Positions 34,960 through 44,002 are shown, counted from the first letter of the stretch. The stretch is 64,000 bases of DNA from CALOAD01 sp942491415 (GCA_942491415.1 CALOAD010000014.1:372001-436000); one strand, 5' to 3'. The notes: generated from the letters alone by a model not told the origin. A program made the numbers and translations.

Positions 34960-37566
34960 TTACCAATCAAAAACCCCATTATAGAAGTTATTAAATCTTT
35001 CAATCAGTTTTTTCAACTCTGAATCTTTTAATTCCTCAGTTAATAAAGCTTCATGCAATTTTTTTATTGTGAACCTCGAGAAAAATTCTCTTTGTTCATC
35101 TCTTAACTCTGTATCATAGGCGTTAATTAAAATATCCAAAATTTTATCAACAGAAATATTAAAAAACACATCAATAATATCAGGATCAAAATGAGAACCT
35201 GCATCTTTTTTCAAGATGTTCAAAACATTAACAATAGGCATACGATCACGATAATGACGCTTTGAAGTTATAGCATCAAAAACATCAGAAACAGCTATAA
35301 TTCGACCACCTTTAGGGATTTCGGTCCCTTCGGCACCTCTAAAATAACCTTTTCCGTTATATTTTTCATGATGCGAAGAAGCAATAATAGGAACATCTTT
35401 GAACTTTTTAGCAAAGTACATTTTATCAAGAATATCATTCGTTATTTTGGCATGTTCTTGAATATGCTTATACTCTTCATCGGTCAATTTACCTTCTTTG
35501 CAAAGCACACTGTCTTTTATTCCTATCTTACCAATATCATGAAGGGCTGCCGCATATTCCAAAACTTCTATTTCTTCACCCGTAATACCTAACTGATCTG
35601 CAATAACAGAAGTATACTGAGTTACACGGTGAGAATGACCTGCTGTTATACTATCACGTGCGTCTATAGATGCCGCTAATGTATTGATAAAGCTTACTAA
35701 CGAACGCTTTTGCTCCTCTAACATTTGTTGTTGTTTTTGGAATAATCTGGCATTTTCTAAAGCAATACCGGCACTGGAACCAATTGCAATAAGCAAATCT
35801 TCGTCTTTATCATTAAAAAACCTGTCCGCTTGTTTATTTAAAACCTGAAACACACCTACAATCTCGTGGTTCATATTTCTGATCGGCATACAAAGTATTG
35901 TTTTAGTATGATAGCCGGTTTTTTTATCTATTTCTTTATTAAATCGAGAATCATTATAAGCATCTTTAATGTTTATTGTTTCACCTGACATTGCCACATG
36001 CCCGGCAAGTCCCATATGAGCAGGAAATCTGATTTCCTGGCTACCCATTCCTAATGCTACTTTAGACCAAAGTTCATCCGTATCTTTATCAAGCAAAAAT
36101 ACCGTACATCTATCTGCACTTAAAGCATTTTTAGTTTCTTCCATGATAACTTGCAACAAAGAATCGATGTTGGTTTCCGCTGCTATGGAGCGCCCTAAAC
36201 GCAAAAGTGCGAATAAAGGATCTTGATGATCAGCATTCTCTGTGGTGATTGAACCCATTAAGTTTAATGTTTCAAGTAAATTGCTATTTTCATTAAATAA
36301 TTTTTCTTTTTTTGCCTCTTTTTCAATTACATTAGACCATTCATTTAAATCAATTTCATAGAGAAAGTCTTCAATTTTTTGGGTCAAAAGCGGCAAATCA
36401 TTATTCTTAGAAACCCTAAGAGCTTCAAGCAAGCTTGAGACAATCATAGCAGAATTTTGCGTATCTTTATAAACAAGACTAAGCTCATAATAACATTTTG
36501 CAACTTCTAACTGCAGTTCAATTTCTTGATAAAGCTCTATAGCCTCATGTAAGTTTTCAATGGCTATTTCATTCTTACCCATAGCATTAAAAATACGGGC
36601 TTTAACTTGTTTTAAAAGCGCATTACCTCTTTTAGAGTGATTTTCCTGAAATACCGGCTCTGATTCTTTTTGAATAATATTTAGAGCTTCAGAAGGTTGA
36701 TCCATTTTAACCAATATATTGGCTTTTGTACAAAATGAAAATGCACAAATATCTTTCGACTCAGATTGTGCCGCTAGCTTTATTGATTTTTCACAATATA
36801 TCAATGCTTTCTGATAATCTTCTAAAATAAAATATACCTTCGCAAGTTCGTCATAAGCCCTTGCAGAAGTCATAAAATCTTTAAATTTAAATGTTATTTC
36901 AGCTGCTTTTTTTAAATGTTTTAATGCTTTTTCATAATTTTCAACACTTGCATGATACCGCCCTAAAAGTAAATAAGTGTTTGAAAGTTCATACTTATTA
37001 TCAATTTTTTTCTTTACTTCAAGCGCTTCGTTTAAATATCTTATCGCTATTGAATAATTTGAAGATCTTAAGTAAAAAAGTCCAAGATTATCTGTAATTT
37101 TGGCATACTCAATAGAATCTTCATTAAGCAAACTTCTTGCATTTTTATAATATTTTAAAGCTTCAGGAAAATGTCTTTCGTTATAACTGATAATGCCATA
37201 ATAATGAAGAATTTTTCCTTCTATTTCTATATTTTCAGGCGTTTTTTGACTTTCAACTAAATATTTTGCATCGTTTAAAAGAGTATGAGATCTTATGAGT
37301 CTACTGCTACTTTTTCTATAATGAGTCAATGCAAGCTCTGCAAGGCAATTAGCAATCATAGCAAAATCGTGAAATTCTGAAAATAATTTTTGTGCCGATT
37401 CTAAAACTTTAATCGCCTTATCATAATTCTTTTTTAAAGACTCTATCACCCCAAGTCTAAACATGTAAATTGCTTTTTCTTCAACACTTTGAAGAGTCAT
37501 CAATTTTTGTTCGATTTCCTCCGGTGATAAATATTCTGCTGTCTGTATTTCTGCCAAATCTCTCAT
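34960..37566 (-). CDS. TPR-GAF-HD-GYP protein (c-di-GMP phosphodiesterase type)
   Basis: This protein of 868 residues has an N-terminal array of tetratricopeptide repeats (about 20-420, with 'AIKVLESAQKLF', 'ALKYYKNARSLL', 'AIRYLNEALEV', 'ALIYCEKSIKLA'). A GAF domain follows (about 450-610, ADRCTVFLLDKDTDELW, GLAGHVAMSGE), then an HD-GYP domain (about 630-830). The latter has GHSHRVTQYT, HDIGKIGI, HHEKYNGKGYF and DVFDAITSKRHYRDRM. The last motif replaces the usual GYP with GYF, yet all His/Asp metal ligands are present. HD-GYP proteins hydrolyse cyclic di-GMP; GAF may sense a ligand and TPR bind a partner. There is no obvious ribosome binding site near the ATG, and it lies 89 bases downstream of the unknown exported gene. 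Confidence 0.9.
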   Translation of the reverse strand: MRDLAEIQTAEYLSPEEIEQKLMTLQSVEEKAIYMFRLGVIESLKKNYDKAIKVLESAQKLFSEFHDFAMIANCLAELALTHYRKSSSRLIRSHTLLNDAKYLVESQKTPENIEIEGKILHYYGIISYNERHFPEALKYYKNARSLLNEDSIEYAKITDNLGLFYLRSSNYSIAIRYLNEALEVKKKIDNKYELSNTYLLLGRYHASVENYEKALKHLKKAAEITFKFKDFMTSARAYDELAKVYFILEDYQKALIYCEKSIKLAAQSESKDICAFSFCTKANILVKMDQPSEALNIIQKESEPVFQENHSKRGNALLKQVKARIFNAMGKNEIAIENLHEAIELYQEIELQLEVAKCYYELSLVYKDTQNSAMIVSSLLEALRVSKNNDLPLLTQKIEDFLYEIDLNEWSNVIEKEAKKEKLFNENSNLLETLNLMGSITTENADHQDPLFALLRLGRSIAAETNIDSLLQVIMEETKNALSADRCTVFLLDKDTDELWSKVALGMGSQEIRFPAHMGLAGHVAMSGETINIKDAYNDSRFNKEIDKKTGYHTKTILCMPIRNMNHEIVGVFQVLNKQADRFFNDKDEDLLIAIGSSAGIALENARLFQKQQQMLEEQKRSLVSFINTLAASIDARDSITAGHSHRVTQYTSVIADQLGITGEEIEVLEYAAALHDIGKIGIKDSVLCKEGKLTDEEYKHIQEHAKITNDILDKMYFAKKFKDVPIIASSHHEKYNGKGYFRGAEGTEIPKGGRIIAVSDVFDAITSKRHYRDRMPIVNVLNILKKDAGSHFDPDIIDVFFNISVDKILDILINAYDTELRDEQREFFSRFTIKKLHEALLTEELKDSELKKLIERFNNFYNGVFDW

Positions 37567-37655
37567 ATACTTTTATTAAACCATATTCATCTGTTTTTTA
37601 TTAGCATTATTAGTTTTCATATAATAATAAACGTTTTTTTTATACAAAAATTGTC

Positions 37656-38303
37656 CTATGGCCATAACTTAAGAAAAAAACGATATACAAAGGTGTTCAT
37701 AAACGGAAAAAAAGTATAATCAAGAATCGAAGAACTTCCATTCGCTTTTACCTTGTATTCAATTTCTTTCAAACTATCTGTTGGTGTAGCTCCGGTGCAA
37801 TCTAATTCGTTATAAATATCTTCTCTATAATGACTAACCTCTATCAAATCAGAACTCGGCATTAAATGACTTTTTAAAATTAAACTGTTATTAAGCTCAA
37901 AATTCTTGACTAATTCTTTATCATTTTGAACTATATAATAATAATTATTTTTCTCCAGTTCTTTCAAAAAAGCTTTTTTCATAAAATCTGAAATCTGATT
38001 ATTTCGAGTATACAAATAAACATCAGAGTTAATTTGCTTCAAGTTTATTATTATATAATTCTTTTTTTGATAAAGACCTAAATGCTTTGGTTTTATAAAA
38101 TAAAATCCACCTTTTATACTCGATTTTATAAGCCTGTGATCTTTTTCTTTTATATGATCATAAATTAAATTAGATACATTGCTTTTTTCTGCATTGTAAA
38201 TCACATAAACAGCTCTATCCGTTGCAAAAGCAGGATTTTGAGAAAATAAAACAAATACAAAAAACAAGACACAAAAACTAAAAGACCTAAAAAATTTACC
38301 CAT
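37656..38303 (-). CDS. Unknown exported protein
   Basis: This protein of 215 residues has a clear signal peptide (FFVFVLFSQNPAFA, cleavage after about residue 28). The mature part is Lys/Asn/Tyr-rich with predicted beta strands (RAVYVIYNAEKSN, FYFIKPKHLGLY). It ends in a conserved-looking hydrophobic stretch, 'YTFFPFMNTFVYRFFLKLWP', possibly a membrane-associated tail. I do not recognise a family. One Cys remains after cleavage (LDCTGATP). It precedes the TPR-GAF-HD-GYP gene on the same strand. A role in the envelope is suggested only by the signal peptide. Confidence 0.6.
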   Translation of the reverse strand: MGKFFRSFSFCVLFFVFVLFSQNPAFATDRAVYVIYNAEKSNVSNLIYDHIKEKDHRLIKSSIKGGFYFIKPKHLGLYQKKNYIIINLKQINSDVYLYTRNNQISDFMKKAFLKELEKNNYYYIVQNDKELVKNFELNNSLILKSHLMPSSDLIEVSHYREDIYNELDCTGATPTDSLKEIEYKVKANGSSSILDYTFFPFMNTFVYRFFLKLWP

Positions 38304-38372
38304 AAGACACCTTTCTATTAAGACCTCTTCTCTTTAATTATATCTTAAGCAAGGAAAAATGCATAAAAAAAG

Positions 38373-38398
38373 ACCTCTAAAAAGGATTTTTTAGAGGT
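38373..38398 (-). terminator. Terminator after ispD
   Basis: Arms at 38373-38383 and 38387-38398 form an eleven-base hairpin around GGA; the minus-strand product runs into a T-tract. It lies about 160 bases beyond the ispD stop, on the same strand. Confidence 0.7.
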
Positions 38399-38560
38399 TA
38401 GTCCAAATTATTAATTCATAGGTCTCTTTACTCTGCATCTATATAAAAACATCTTGTTTTTATTTTTTGCCAATTTCAAACGTAAAAGTTACACTTGTTT
38501 ACATAATTGTATCTTCTACACTTATTCACTTGCTTTTTGGTTTAAGTTCAGCTTGAAATA

Positions 38561-39244
38561 CTAAATTAAAGTATTATTATCAAGGATCCTCGCTAATTCA
38601 ATATCTTCTTTTGTTGTTATTTTTATATTTTTATAACTACCTTCTGTTATAAAAACATTGACACCTAGTTTCTCTACTAAAGCACTATCATCGGTAACTT
38701 TTTCATTTCCATATTTTTCATATGCATTTAATAAATCACCTTTTTTAAAAACCTGAGGTGTTTGAACAGCCCAAAGAGCAGACCTATCAAGGGTACAAGC
38801 AACTTTATTAGTGATTCCCGCCTGTTTTATCGTATCTTTACAAGGAACTGCAACAATGGAAGCCCCTTTTTCTATCGCAAGGTCTATGGAATTTTCAATT
38901 ATTTGAAGTTCAATTAACGGTCTTGCACCATCATGAATAAGAACAATATCATTACTTGCAACTTTTAAACCTTCAAAAACAGAGTCTTGGCGACTTTCAC
39001 CACCTTGTATAATTTGAGTCACTTTTTTCAAAGCATTTTCTTTAACCTGTTTTTTAACCTCGACAATTAACTCTTCCGATGTACATACAATTATCTCCGT
39101 TATCCTTGAAATTGCATTTAATTTCATCAAAGTATTAACAAGAACTGATCTTTTTTCAATCGGTTCTAATAATTTATTTTTAAAAGAATCGAACCGACTT
39201 CCTGAACCGGCAGCCGGAACTATTGCACTAACTTTTACCGTCAT
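38561..39244 (-). CDS. ispD: 2-C-methyl-D-erythritol 4-phosphate cytidylyltransferase
   Basis: IspD forms CDP-methylerythritol from CTP and MEP in the non-mevalonate isoprenoid pathway. The 227 residues show the nucleotidyltransferase loop IVPAAGSGSRFDSFKNK (8-24), the conserved GGESRQDSVFEGL, the DGARPLI motif, and the C-terminal TDDSALVEKLG followed by YKNIKITTKEDI. Length is typical. Its start overlaps the last 17 bases of thiL on the same strand, so the pair is co-translated. Confidence 0.93.
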   Translation of the reverse strand: MTVKVSAIVPAAGSGSRFDSFKNKLLEPIEKRSVLVNTLMKLNAISRITEIIVCTSEELIVEVKKQVKENALKKVTQIIQGGESRQDSVFEGLKVASNDIVLIHDGARPLIELQIIENSIDLAIEKGASIVAVPCKDTIKQAGITNKVACTLDRSALWAVQTPQVFKKGDLLNAYEKYGNEKVTDDSALVEKLGVNVFITEGSYKNIKITTKEDIELARILDNNTLI

Positions 39245-40244
39245 TATTTTCCTTTTTTATTTCAAAATGATTAAAAACATTCATTTCCATAGCTTTTTCA
39301 TCAATTAAAAAATCTTTATGCTCCTGAGATTTTACATAAACAAGTGATTTTTCTTTTTTAGGTATTACTTCTCCTATTTTTAGAAGCCCTATATTTTTTT
39401 CTTTTAAAATCTTCCAATGTTCGGGTGTTACAGTCGCCACAAGCTGATAATCTTCACCTCCAAAGAAAACCCATTTAAAAGGATCAACTTTAGCTATTTG
39501 TGCGATTAACTGTAAATCTTTGTCTATAAAAACCGAATCCAAATCAATTTCAAAAGAAACACCACTCATACTTGCCATTTGATACAAAGCATCAGCCAAT
39601 CCATCACTTGTATCCATCATTGCCATTTTTGATTTAGCACTCTCTATAATAACTCGCCCTTCTTTAAGTTTTGGTTCCGGCATTAAATGAGAATGCACAA
39701 GTTTTTCTTTTACTTTTTTATCTGTATTTTTTAAGGCTTCAGAATGTTCTAAAGCATATAAACCTGCCCTGCTGAGTCCTGAATTACCCGTAGTTATTAC
39801 AACATCTCCATTTTTAGCATTTTTACGGGTTGCTGAAATAAAACCTTTTAAATTTCCTATCGCAGTTACACTTACATAAACTTTCTCAGCCCCTGTAATA
39901 TCTCCGCCCACAACTTTTACAGCGTATTTTTTACAAATATCGCTAACCCCTTTATAAAATTCTTTTACAAAATCTCCCTCAATATGAGAGGGCAATGAAA
40001 GAGAGATCAAAAGATATTCGGCAACACCTCCTGATGCAGCAATATCACTTAAATTAACTGCAATAGCTTTATATCCTAATTGATAAGGATTTATAGTTGA
40101 AAGCCTAAAATGAACATCTTCAACCAAAGTATCTACAGTTAACACAAGTTCTTTTTCAGCAATGTAGGCAGTATCGTCTCCTATATATTTAGACGATTCA
40201 CCTAATTGCTGCTTTATTAATTCTATGAATGCTTTTTCTTTCAT
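39228..40244 (-). CDS. thiL: Thiamine-monophosphate kinase
   Basis: ThiL phosphorylates thiamine monophosphate to the active coenzyme thiamine diphosphate. The 338 residues carry the PurM/AIRS-like fold with GDDTAYI (about 20-26), the Mg/ATP site VDTLVEDVHFR, YKAIAVNLSDIAASGG, VVGGDITGAEK, and DTSDGLADALYQMA. The length is typical for ThiL. No good Shine-Dalgarno sequence is seen before the ATG at 40244. It is transcribed ahead of ispD with a 17-base overlap. Confidence 0.93.
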   Translation of the reverse strand: MKEKAFIELIKQQLGESSKYIGDDTAYIAEKELVLTVDTLVEDVHFRLSTINPYQLGYKAIAVNLSDIAASGGVAEYLLISLSLPSHIEGDFVKEFYKGVSDICKKYAVKVVGGDITGAEKVYVSVTAIGNLKGFISATRKNAKNGDVVITTGNSGLSRAGLYALEHSEALKNTDKKVKEKLVHSHLMPEPKLKEGRVIIESAKSKMAMMDTSDGLADALYQMASMSGVSFEIDLDSVFIDKDLQLIAQIAKVDPFKWVFFGGEDYQLVATVTPEHWKILKEKNIGLLKIGEVIPKKEKSLVYVKSQEHKDFLIDEKAMEMNVFNHFEIKKENNDGKS

Positions 40245-40282
40245 AAAAAAAGAATATCATTAAATATACAAAAAAAAAGCAC

Positions 40283-40311
40283 AAAAAAGGAGCTTTTAAA
40301 GCTCCTTTTTT
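40283..40311 (-). terminator. Terminator of the small 40321-40647 gene
   Basis: An eleven-base stem pairs 40283-40293 with 40301-40311 around TTTTAAA, starting ten bases beyond the stop codon. A-rich on the left side, giving a T-tract on the minus strand. Confidence 0.85.
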
Positions 40312-40320
40312 AAATAACTT

Positions 40321-40647
40321 TTATGCAAAAAGATTTAAATTTTTACCTAATCTACCATTTTCGGTATATAAAGCTTCTTCTCCTAAAGCCCCTTGTCTCA
40401 GAGGACTAAGTCCATTTTGCATATTTCCCTGAAAACCTGCAAAAGAATTTTTTTCTGCTGCAAAAGGATTCATTTTTTGACCAAAACCTTTAACAGATTG
40501 AGAAAAAACAGGATCTACACCTTGAGAAAATCTTGGCTGAACCATAGGACTTTCAATAGGTTTATGACCTTCTGCCTTCATAGGCTCCAAAGGCTTTGCC
40601 ATTGAGGTTTTTTGCATTAAGAATGGATTTATTTGATTAATTGACAT
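40321..40647 (-). CDS. Small unknown disordered protein
   Basis: This 108-residue protein was not recognised. It begins MSINQINPFLMQKT and is rich in Met, Phe, Gly, Gln, Asn and Pro, with no long hydrophobic segment and no clear secondary structure; it ends LGKNLNLFA. The short N-terminus 'INxIN' resembles that of two other small proteins in this window (843-1295 and 60233-60409). The gene has its own terminator right after it, which supports real transcription. The adjacent upstream gap (40648-40938) shows nothing definite. Confidence 0.55.
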   Translation of the reverse strand: MSINQINPFLMQKTSMAKPLEPMKAEGHKPIESPMVQPRFSQGVDPVFSQSVKGFGQKMNPFAAEKNSFAGFQGNMQNGLSPLRQGALGEEALYTENGRLGKNLNLFA

Positions 40648-40938
40648 AATGCACCTTTACAGTTCTATCCATGTATATAAAGTTTATTTCCGGATTAAAT
40701 TTGCGCAAAAACCAAAAAAATTAACATTTTTTTACAAAAAAACACCCCTAAACTCTAAAATATTTCCATCCTTAAACAGTTCAATATCTTATCAGCATTA
40801 GTCTTTTTAATCATAAGAATCCTTTAGATAAATTTTACTCTCAAACATAACATTCAACAATTAAAAAGGTTTTCATTCATTCTTTTTTAGTGTAAAGTTG
40901 ACACAAAGCTTTAGTACAAAAAGTGGAATTATAAACAG

Positions 40939-41202
40939 GTGAGATTAGACAAATTTTTAAAGGTCTCAAGACTAATAAAAAGAAGAACTGTAGCAAAAGA
41001 AGTTTCCGAACAAGCAAGAATTTTCGTTAACAGCAAAGCTGCAAAACCCTCAAAAGACATTAAAGAGGACGATATAATCTCTATCGAATATTATAATCGA
41101 ACACTGGTGGTAAAAGTAGCAAAAGTTCCGTCAGGAAATGTATCAGTACAGGAAGCTAAAGATTTATACGAAGTTGTTGAAGAAGTTCAACACAAAAAAT
41201 GA
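40939..41202 (+). CDS. RqcP/YabO-like S4 RNA-binding protein
   Basis: The 87-residue protein consists of an S4 domain: MRLDKFLKVSRLIKRRTVAKEV, RIFVNSKAAKPSKDIKEDD, VVKVAKVP. That sequence and length match the RqcP (YabO) family, which in Firmicutes works with RqcH in ribosome-associated quality control by stabilising the P-site tRNA. The start is GTG (40939). No RqcH gene is visible nearby. Enolase follows directly. Confidence 0.75.
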   Translation: MRLDKFLKVSRLIKRRTVAKEVSEQARIFVNSKAAKPSKDIKEDDIISIEYYNRTLVVKVAKVPSGNVSVQEAKDLYEVVEEVQHKK

Positions 41203-41221
41203 TAAGCATTTGGAGGAAAAT

Positions 41222-42541
41222 ATGCCAACATTTATTGAAGACGTAATAGCAAGACAAATTCTTGATTCTAGAGGAAACCCAACCGTTGAAGTTGATGTAA
41301 CTCTTTCTAGCGGTGTTGTTGGAAGAGCAGCAGTACCATCAGGAGCTTCTACAGGTGAATTTGAAGCTGTAGAGCTAAGAGACGGTGATAAAAATATGTA
41401 CGGCGGAAAAAGCGTACTTCAAGCTGTTGATAACGTAAACAGCATTATTGCAAAAGAACTTATAGACCACGATGCCAGCAATCAAGATGAAATCGACAGA
41501 ATCATGATTGAACTTGACGGAACGGAAAACAAAAGTAAATTGGGTGCTAACGCCATTTTGGGAGTTTCTTTAGCTTGTGCTAAAGCTGCCTCTATAGCTT
41601 ACGAAACACCATTATACAGATACCTTGGCGGTATTAACGCAGTAACACTACCTGTTCCAATGATGAATATCATCAACGGTGGTGCTCACGCTGATAATAA
41701 CGTTGATGTTCAAGAATTTATGATTGCTCCTGTTGGAGCAACAAGCTTCCAAGAAGCTTTAAGAATGGGTGCTGAAACATTCCATGCTCTTAAAAAAGTT
41801 CTTAGCGGTAAAGGTTATGTAACATCTGTTGGAGACGAAGGCGGCTTTGCTCCTAACTTGTCTTCTAACGAAGAGGCTATAGAAACTATTCTTACAGCTA
41901 TTAAAGATGCCGGCTATACAACTGATCAAATTAAACTTTGTCTTGATGTTGCCAGCTCTGAGTTTTATAACAAAGAAACAAAAACTTACAACTTAGACGG
42001 CGAAGGAAAAACTCTTTCGCAATCTGAAATGGTTGATTTCTTGGCTGACTGGGTTGAAAGATATCCAATTATCTCAATCGAAGATGGCATGGACGAAAAT
42101 GATTGGGAAGGCTGGAAAATGCTTACCGAAAAACTTGGCGACAAGTGCCAATTAGTTGGTGATGATCTTTTCGTAACTAATACAAAAAGACTTGCTGATG
42201 GTATCGTAAAAAATATCGGGAACAGTATTCTTATTAAAGTTAACCAAATCGGTACTTTAACAGAAACTTTAAATGCCATCAATATGGCTCATCAAGCTGG
42301 GTTCACTGCAATTTCATCTCACAGATCAGGTGAAACAGAAGATACATTCATTGCAGACTTGGCTGTAGCTACAAATTGTGGTCAAATCAAAACCGGCTCA
42401 GCTTCAAGATCTGATCGTATTGCAAAATACAATCAACTTATCAGAATTGAACAAGAACTGGGTGCTGCTGCTAGATACCCTGGAATAAGAGCTTTTAGTG
42501 GTAAGAAAATCGCTAAAACAGCCAGTGAATTATTAGCATAA
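41222..42541 (+). CDS. eno: Enolase
   Basis: Enolase converts 2-phosphoglycerate to phosphoenolpyruvate and needs Mg2+. The 439 residues start at ATG 41222, chosen because GGAGG lies just ahead; the longer frame reads through the previous gene. Landmarks are QILDSRGNPTVEVDVTLSSG, AAVPSGASTGEFEA, the VGDEGGFAPNL loop, IEDGMDENDWEGWK, VGDDLFVTN and the SHRSGETEDTFIADLAV catalytic loop, plus ILIKVNQIGT. Complete and canonical. A strong terminator follows. Confidence 0.98.
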   Translation: MPTFIEDVIARQILDSRGNPTVEVDVTLSSGVVGRAAVPSGASTGEFEAVELRDGDKNMYGGKSVLQAVDNVNSIIAKELIDHDASNQDEIDRIMIELDGTENKSKLGANAILGVSLACAKAASIAYETPLYRYLGGINAVTLPVPMMNIINGGAHADNNVDVQEFMIAPVGATSFQEALRMGAETFHALKKVLSGKGYVTSVGDEGGFAPNLSSNEEAIETILTAIKDAGYTTDQIKLCLDVASSEFYNKETKTYNLDGEGKTLSQSEMVDFLADWVERYPIISIEDGMDENDWEGWKMLTEKLGDKCQLVGDDLFVTNTKRLADGIVKNIGNSILIKVNQIGTLTETLNAINMAHQAGFTAISSHRSGETEDTFIADLAVATNCGQIKTGSASRSDRIAKYNQLIRIEQELGAAARYPGIRAFSGKKIAKTASELLA

Positions 42542-42560
42542 GCTATAATCTTAAAAAAAG

Positions 42561-42593
42561 AAAAGCGAGTATACCTTGTATACTCGCTTTTTT
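42561..42593 (+). terminator. Terminator after enolase
   Basis: A 13-base stem pairs 42562-42574 with 42578-42590 around a three-base loop, followed by T residues. It ends the rqcP-eno transcript. Confidence 0.9.
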
Positions 42594-42816
42594 GATATCT
42601 TAACATTTTTTTAACTTTACTTTTAGTTTGAAAAAAAACAAATGTGGGAATATTTTAACTATCGGAGCTGCACATTCAAATATTATTCATTAAACAAATT
42701 GTTTATGCATTCTACAGAATCTTAAACGTTATTGTTGTGAAAACCGTCCTTAATTGCAGATTACGGTTTATTTCAGATAGCGTTATTTTTATTGTATGGG
42801 GTGATTAAGAGTCAAA
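42594..42816 (+). other. Gene-free stretch after enolase
   Basis: Part of a 450-base gap between eno and 42991. There is one short inverted repeat, AAACCGT...ACGGTTT (about 42740-42768), and nothing matching a known riboswitch, tRNA or promoter pair that I can support. Confidence 0.4.
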
Positions 42817-42966
42817 ATGCTTTTCCCTGAAACAAAAAAAGTATCGACATTAACCTTTTTCTCGGGAAGGGTTAATTTAGCAAAGAAAAAATTACAATGT
42901 TTTATTAAAAATAACATTACAAAGGAGGGGCAAATAATATTAAACGAAAGACATAAAAACTACTAG
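42817..42966 (+). CDS. Possible 49-residue small protein
   Basis: An open frame from ATG (42817) to TAG (42966) reads MLFPETKKVSTLTFFSGRVN and then a lysine-rich remainder. No ribosome binding site precedes the ATG, and the composition is not telling. A perfect Shine-Dalgarno-like AAAGGAGG lies inside it (42921-42928) but has no ATG, GTG or TTG at a workable distance; only ATA/ATT codons follow. The frame may be accidental, or this could be a leader region of the next gene. Confidence 0.25.
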   Translation: MLFPETKKVSTLTFFSGRVNLAKKKLQCFIKNNITKEGQIILNERHKNY

Positions 42967-42990
42967 CTTAGCAAAGAAGGGAGCTTTGTT

Positions 42991-43218
42991 ATGGAAACTT
43001 CTGAATTAGAAACAATAGAAGGACGCTTAACTGAATGCATTGAAGCGTTGGAGATATTTTTAGTACTAGAAATATCTGAAATGCAACGACAATTAGACAA
43101 TTTAAGACGTATAAATGTTCAAATTTTATCAAAACATATCCTTTCTCAAAGCGAAAAAGGTGTTCAAAAAGAAAAAAGTGACTTAATAAAAAACATCAGC
43201 AATATTATACGAGATTAA
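42991..43218 (+). CDS. Small unknown helical protein
   Basis: The 75-residue protein begins METSELETIEGRLTECIEAL and is almost wholly alpha-helical and charged. A GGGAG site lies eight bases before the ATG. There is no family I can name. Its first residues (ELETIEG), and the underlying 22 bases, are nearly repeated at the start of the minus-strand gene at 43589-44002. A terminator follows 23 bases after the stop. It may form a coiled-coil dimer. Confidence 0.6.
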   Translation: METSELETIEGRLTECIEALEIFLVLEISEMQRQLDNLRRINVQILSKHILSQSEKGVQKEKSDLIKNISNIIRD

Positions 43219-43240
43219 AAAAACAAAACGCCCTAACTGT

Positions 43241-43272
43241 GGATAAAGTGCTCATGCTTTATCCCTTTTTTT
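43241..43272 (+). terminator. Terminator after the small 42991 gene
   Basis: Arms GGATAAAG (43241-43248) and CTTTATCC (43257-43264) pair with an eight-base loop, followed by a run of T. Confidence 0.8.
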
Positions 43273-43285
43273 ATTTCTAAGATTA

Positions 43286-43567
43286 TTAAAGAGTTTCAAT
43301 ATCAAGAACTATTAAACCACTATTAATAGCAGCCATCTCAGTTTGAGAATTGTCAGTATAAATAGCCGCAATTTGAGAATCCACTGTATCTGCAAGCTTT
43401 TTGATACTTTCCAAATGTAAATCTTCAAAAGCCAAATTTTTTAAATTTAGCTTTAATTTCTTATTTGAATACTCACCGGTACTCAAATAATCACCTATTT
43501 GAAAAATAGCATCCGAAGGATTTTTAACATCCTTTATCTCTATATAATTTTCAGAATTTCCTTTCAT
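43286..43567 (-). CDS. Small protein resembling a MinC N-terminal domain
   Basis: This 93-residue protein has an alpha/beta layout like the N-terminal domain of septum-site protein MinC: IEIKDVKNPSDAIFQIGDYLS, the strand KKLKLNLKNLAFED, a helix LHLESIKKLADTV, a strand IAAIYTDNSQ and the final helix-strand EMAAINSGLIVLDIE. In MinC this half binds FtsZ, and the C-terminal MinC domain binds MinD; here only the first half exists and no minD or minE is adjacent. The call is by pattern, not certain. It is the second gene of a minus-strand pair with 43589-44002 (21 bases apart). Confidence 0.45.
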   Translation of the reverse strand: MKGNSENYIEIKDVKNPSDAIFQIGDYLSTGEYSNKKLKLNLKNLAFEDLHLESIKKLADTVDSQIAAIYTDNSQTEMAAINSGLIVLDIETL

Positions 43568-43588
43568 TAAAACCCCTATAAAATAACT

Positions 43589-44002
43589 CTAAGCAATAGC
43601 AGATAAAACTTCGTATTCTTCTCTTATTTGTTCAGCTTGGTTTTTAAGATCCTCAATTTTACTTACCTCAGAACCATAAATACTTTCTAAATAATGTTTT
43701 CTGCTGATTTTTTGTAATCTAAAAAAAGCTATTTTACTAAGCGTAATAAAATTATCTGATATAACATTATCTTGCTTATACTCAATAATATCTTGTTTTA
43801 AACTGACTTTATAATCTTCTGATAAACAATCCCTTACTCCGATTGTTGTCATTAATGTGTAATTATATAAAATATCTTTCAATTCAGGGTTTTCAACAAA
43901 AACTTTATCAACAGAAGAATTTGAATCTAAATTACTTAAAAACCTTGATTTAAGTTGATTTATCAAACCTTCCGTTGTTTCTAATTCAGGCATATCAACC
44001 AT
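43589..44002 (-). CDS. Small unknown helical protein
   Basis: The 137-residue, mostly helical protein starts MVDMPELETTEGLINQL. AAGGGG lies about nine bases before the ATG. The middle contains YNYTLMTTIGVRDCL and FRLQKISRKHYLESIYG; the end is a charged helix (KIEDLKNQAEQIREEYEVL). No family was recognised. It is followed 21 bases later by the MinC-N-like gene. Its N-terminus shares the ELETxEG motif and a near-identical 22-base stretch with the plus-strand gene at 42991. Confidence 0.6.
   Translation of the reverse strand: MVDMPELETTEGLINQLKSRFLSNLDSNSSVDKVFVENPELKDILYNYTLMTTIGVRDCLSEDYKVSLKQDIIEYKQDNVISDNFITLSKIAFFRLQKISRKHYLESIYGSEVSKIEDLKNQAEQIREEYEVLSAIA

Noticed and set aside
42594..42816. 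Riboswitch or tRNA downstream of enolase
   Set aside because: Only one short inverted repeat is present. No T-loop, anticodon arm or known riboswitch core could be found.
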